A stretch of 64,000 nucleotides of DNA, from contig NZ_LQOX01000113.1 in NCBI RefSeq assembly GCF_002102175.1, forward strand, positions 1 to 64,000, read 5' to 3'. The position numbers and the translations under genes were made by a program. Of this stretch, positions 62,852-64,000 are shown one piece after another; position 1 is the stretch's first letter, and every line of letters starts with the position of its first letter. The notes beneath the pieces were generated by a model, which saw only the letters and a list, made by a program, of their open reading frames with translations, ran no database searches and was not told the DNA's origin. Source of the DNA: Mycobacterium gastri (GTDB lineage: Bacteria > Actinomycetota > Actinomycetes > Mycobacteriales > Mycobacteriaceae).

Positions 62852-64000
62852 CAGGACTTCACTTCAAAAGGCACCGACAGCGGACGCCGGACGTAACTGC
62901 CGCCGGACCACACGATGGCGGACTTATCGATCGCGAAGTCCGGGCAGCGGGCCAGCAGCTCGGTCAGTGCGACGCGCGATTGCATACGTGCGGCGGCGGC
63001 GCCCAGGCAGTGGTGCGCGCCGTGACTGAAGGTCAAGATGTTGCGCGGGCACCGGGTGACGTCGAGTTCGCCTGCGTCCGGGCCGTATTGGCGCTCGTCA
63101 CGATTGGCCGAGCCGTAGAGCAACAGCACCCGTCGCCCCGCGGGGATGGTGGTATCGCCGATCGTCACGTCATCGGTCACGGTGCGGGCCAGGCCCTGCA
63201 CGGGCGAGGTGAGCCGCAGTAGTTCCTCGATTGCGTCGGGTATGCGGTCGGGGTTGTCGGCCAGCAGCTGCCGCTGGTCGGGTCGCTCGTGCAGCAGCGG
63301 CATCGAGCCGCCGAGCATTCCGGTGACGGTGTCGTTGCCGCCGGTGACCATGGTGAACGTGAACGCCAATATCGACAGCGTGCCGGCGATGTCGCCGTCT
63401 GCGCCCACGCCGGCAGCAACCAGGTGTGAGATGGTGTCGTCTTCGGGCTCGGTCCGGCGTTGCTCGATCAGCCTGGTGAAGTAGGCCATCAGCGAGCCAA
63501 CCGCATCGCCGACCGTGCCCAGTGCGCCGGCGATACCGCCCTCGGCGGTGTTTGCCGCGACAATGGCCTGGGTCCAGCCATCGAATTGGGCGCGATCGTC
63601 GTCGGGCACGCCGAGGTAATGCGCGACCACCATCGACGGCAGGGGTTTGAACAGCTCGCTGACAATGTCGCCGCCACCGGCCGCGCGCAGCTTCTCGGTG
63701 CGCTCGACGACGAACTCGCGCACCTTGGGTTCGACTGCCTCAACCTGGCGCGGGGTGAAACCGCGCGACACCAGCTTGCGGAACTCGGTATGCACCGGCG
63801 GATCCTGCATCACCATCGGTGGATTATCTTGCAGGCCAATCATTTCCAGTTCGCCGTAGTTGACCGTCAAACCCTGGGCGGAAGAGAACGTCTGGTGGTC
63901 GCGGGCCGCTGCCCACACGTCGGCATGCCGGGACAGCACGTAGTAGTCATGGTCCGGACGCCCCGGCGGGACGACGTGGTGCACGGGGTCGTGGTCACGC
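62851..64000 (-). CDS. cyp130: Cytochrome P450 CYP130 (partial at window edge)
   Basis: The C-terminal part of a P450 nearly identical to M. tuberculosis CYP130 (Rv1256c). The frame runs off the window, with roughly the first 20 residues missing (it enters at RDHDPVHHVVP). I-helix TMVTGGNDTVTG, K-helix ExxR in EELLRLTSP and heme loop FSHGAHHCLGAAAARM with the Cys ligand are present. The natural substrate is unknown; the M. tuberculosis enzyme binds azole drugs and N-demethylates aryl amines. TetR follows with a one-base overlap. Confidence 0.94.
   Translation of the reverse strand, partial: RDHDPVHHVVPPGRPDHDYYVLSRHADVWAAARDHQTFSSAQGLTVNYGELEMIGLQDNPPMVMQDPPVHTEFRKLVSRGFTPRQVEAVEPKVREFVVERTEKLRAAGGGDIVSELFKPLPSMVVAHYLGVPDDDRAQFDGWTQAIVAANTAEGGIAGALGTVGDAVGSLMAYFTRLIEQRRTEPEDDTISHLVAAGVGADGDIAGTLSILAFTFTMVTGGNDTVTGMLGGSMPLLHERPDQRQLLADNPDRIPDAIEELLRLTSPVQGLARTVTDDVTIGDTTIPAGRRVLLLYGSANRDERQYGPDAGELDVTRCPRNILTFSHGAHHCLGAAAARMQSRVALTELLARCPDFAIDKSAIVWSGGSYVRRPLSVPFEVKS

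Overview
The window comes from a slow-growing Mycobacterium. It carries two PE_PGRS genes, a PPE gene, sigE-rseA-htrA-tatB, the LpqY-SugABC trehalose importer, kgd and cyp130, all on high-GC DNA with GTG starts and 1-4 bp stop/start overlaps. Most proteins look nearly identical to M. tuberculosis orthologues, but the gene order and accessory content differ, so it is probably not M. tuberculosis itself. All comparisons with H37Rv gene order and protein lengths are from memory, not from a search.

Layout. (A) 0.2-10.3 kb matches H37Rv Rv2357c-Rv2368c: glyS, the zinc-sensing smtB-zur operon with a candidate operator, an unknown gene, uppS, recO, amiA2, then era / a shrunken cytidine-deaminase remnant / corC-like / ybeY / phoH1. 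(B) 10.4-20.6 kb is accessory: a three-gene operon (SnoaL-like, SAM methyltransferase, P450), a decayed Doc toxin gene, a 1170-residue PE_PGRS with an internal repeat of about 207 residues, and a MalT-like LuxR regulator. (C) 20.6-57.3 kb matches Rv1220c-Rv1254: O-methyltransferase, envelope-stress genes sigE-rseA-htrA-tatB, mrp, a lytic transglycosylase, membrane and Mg-related genes, lpqY-sugABC, corA, mdh, an NAD-type malic enzyme, lpqZ, an SDR, kgd, an MFS exporter, a secreted tandem-CBM2 chitinase-like protein, a nuclease-helicase, lprE, deaD and an acyltransferase. (D) 57.3-62.1 kb is a second accessory island: a siderophore-interacting protein behind an IdeR-like iron box, a PPE with a proline-rich tail, an ISL3-type transposase remnant and a second PE_PGRS. 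(E) The edge holds Rv1255c-like TetR and cyp130, which runs off the window.

The genes fall into functional groups: zinc homeostasis (smtB-zur), translation and ribosome maturation (glyS, era, ybeY), cell-wall lipid carrier synthesis (uppS), envelope stress (sigE regulon genes), trehalose recycling (lpqY-sugABC), TCA/C4 metabolism (mdh, malic enzyme, kgd) and iron acquisition (SIP gene). The most notable points are the junction of two blocks that lie far apart in H37Rv, the unexplained SnoaL-methyltransferase-P450 operon, the iron-boxed SIP gene, the secreted chitinase-like protein and several gene-decay scars (cytidine deaminase, Doc, transposase).
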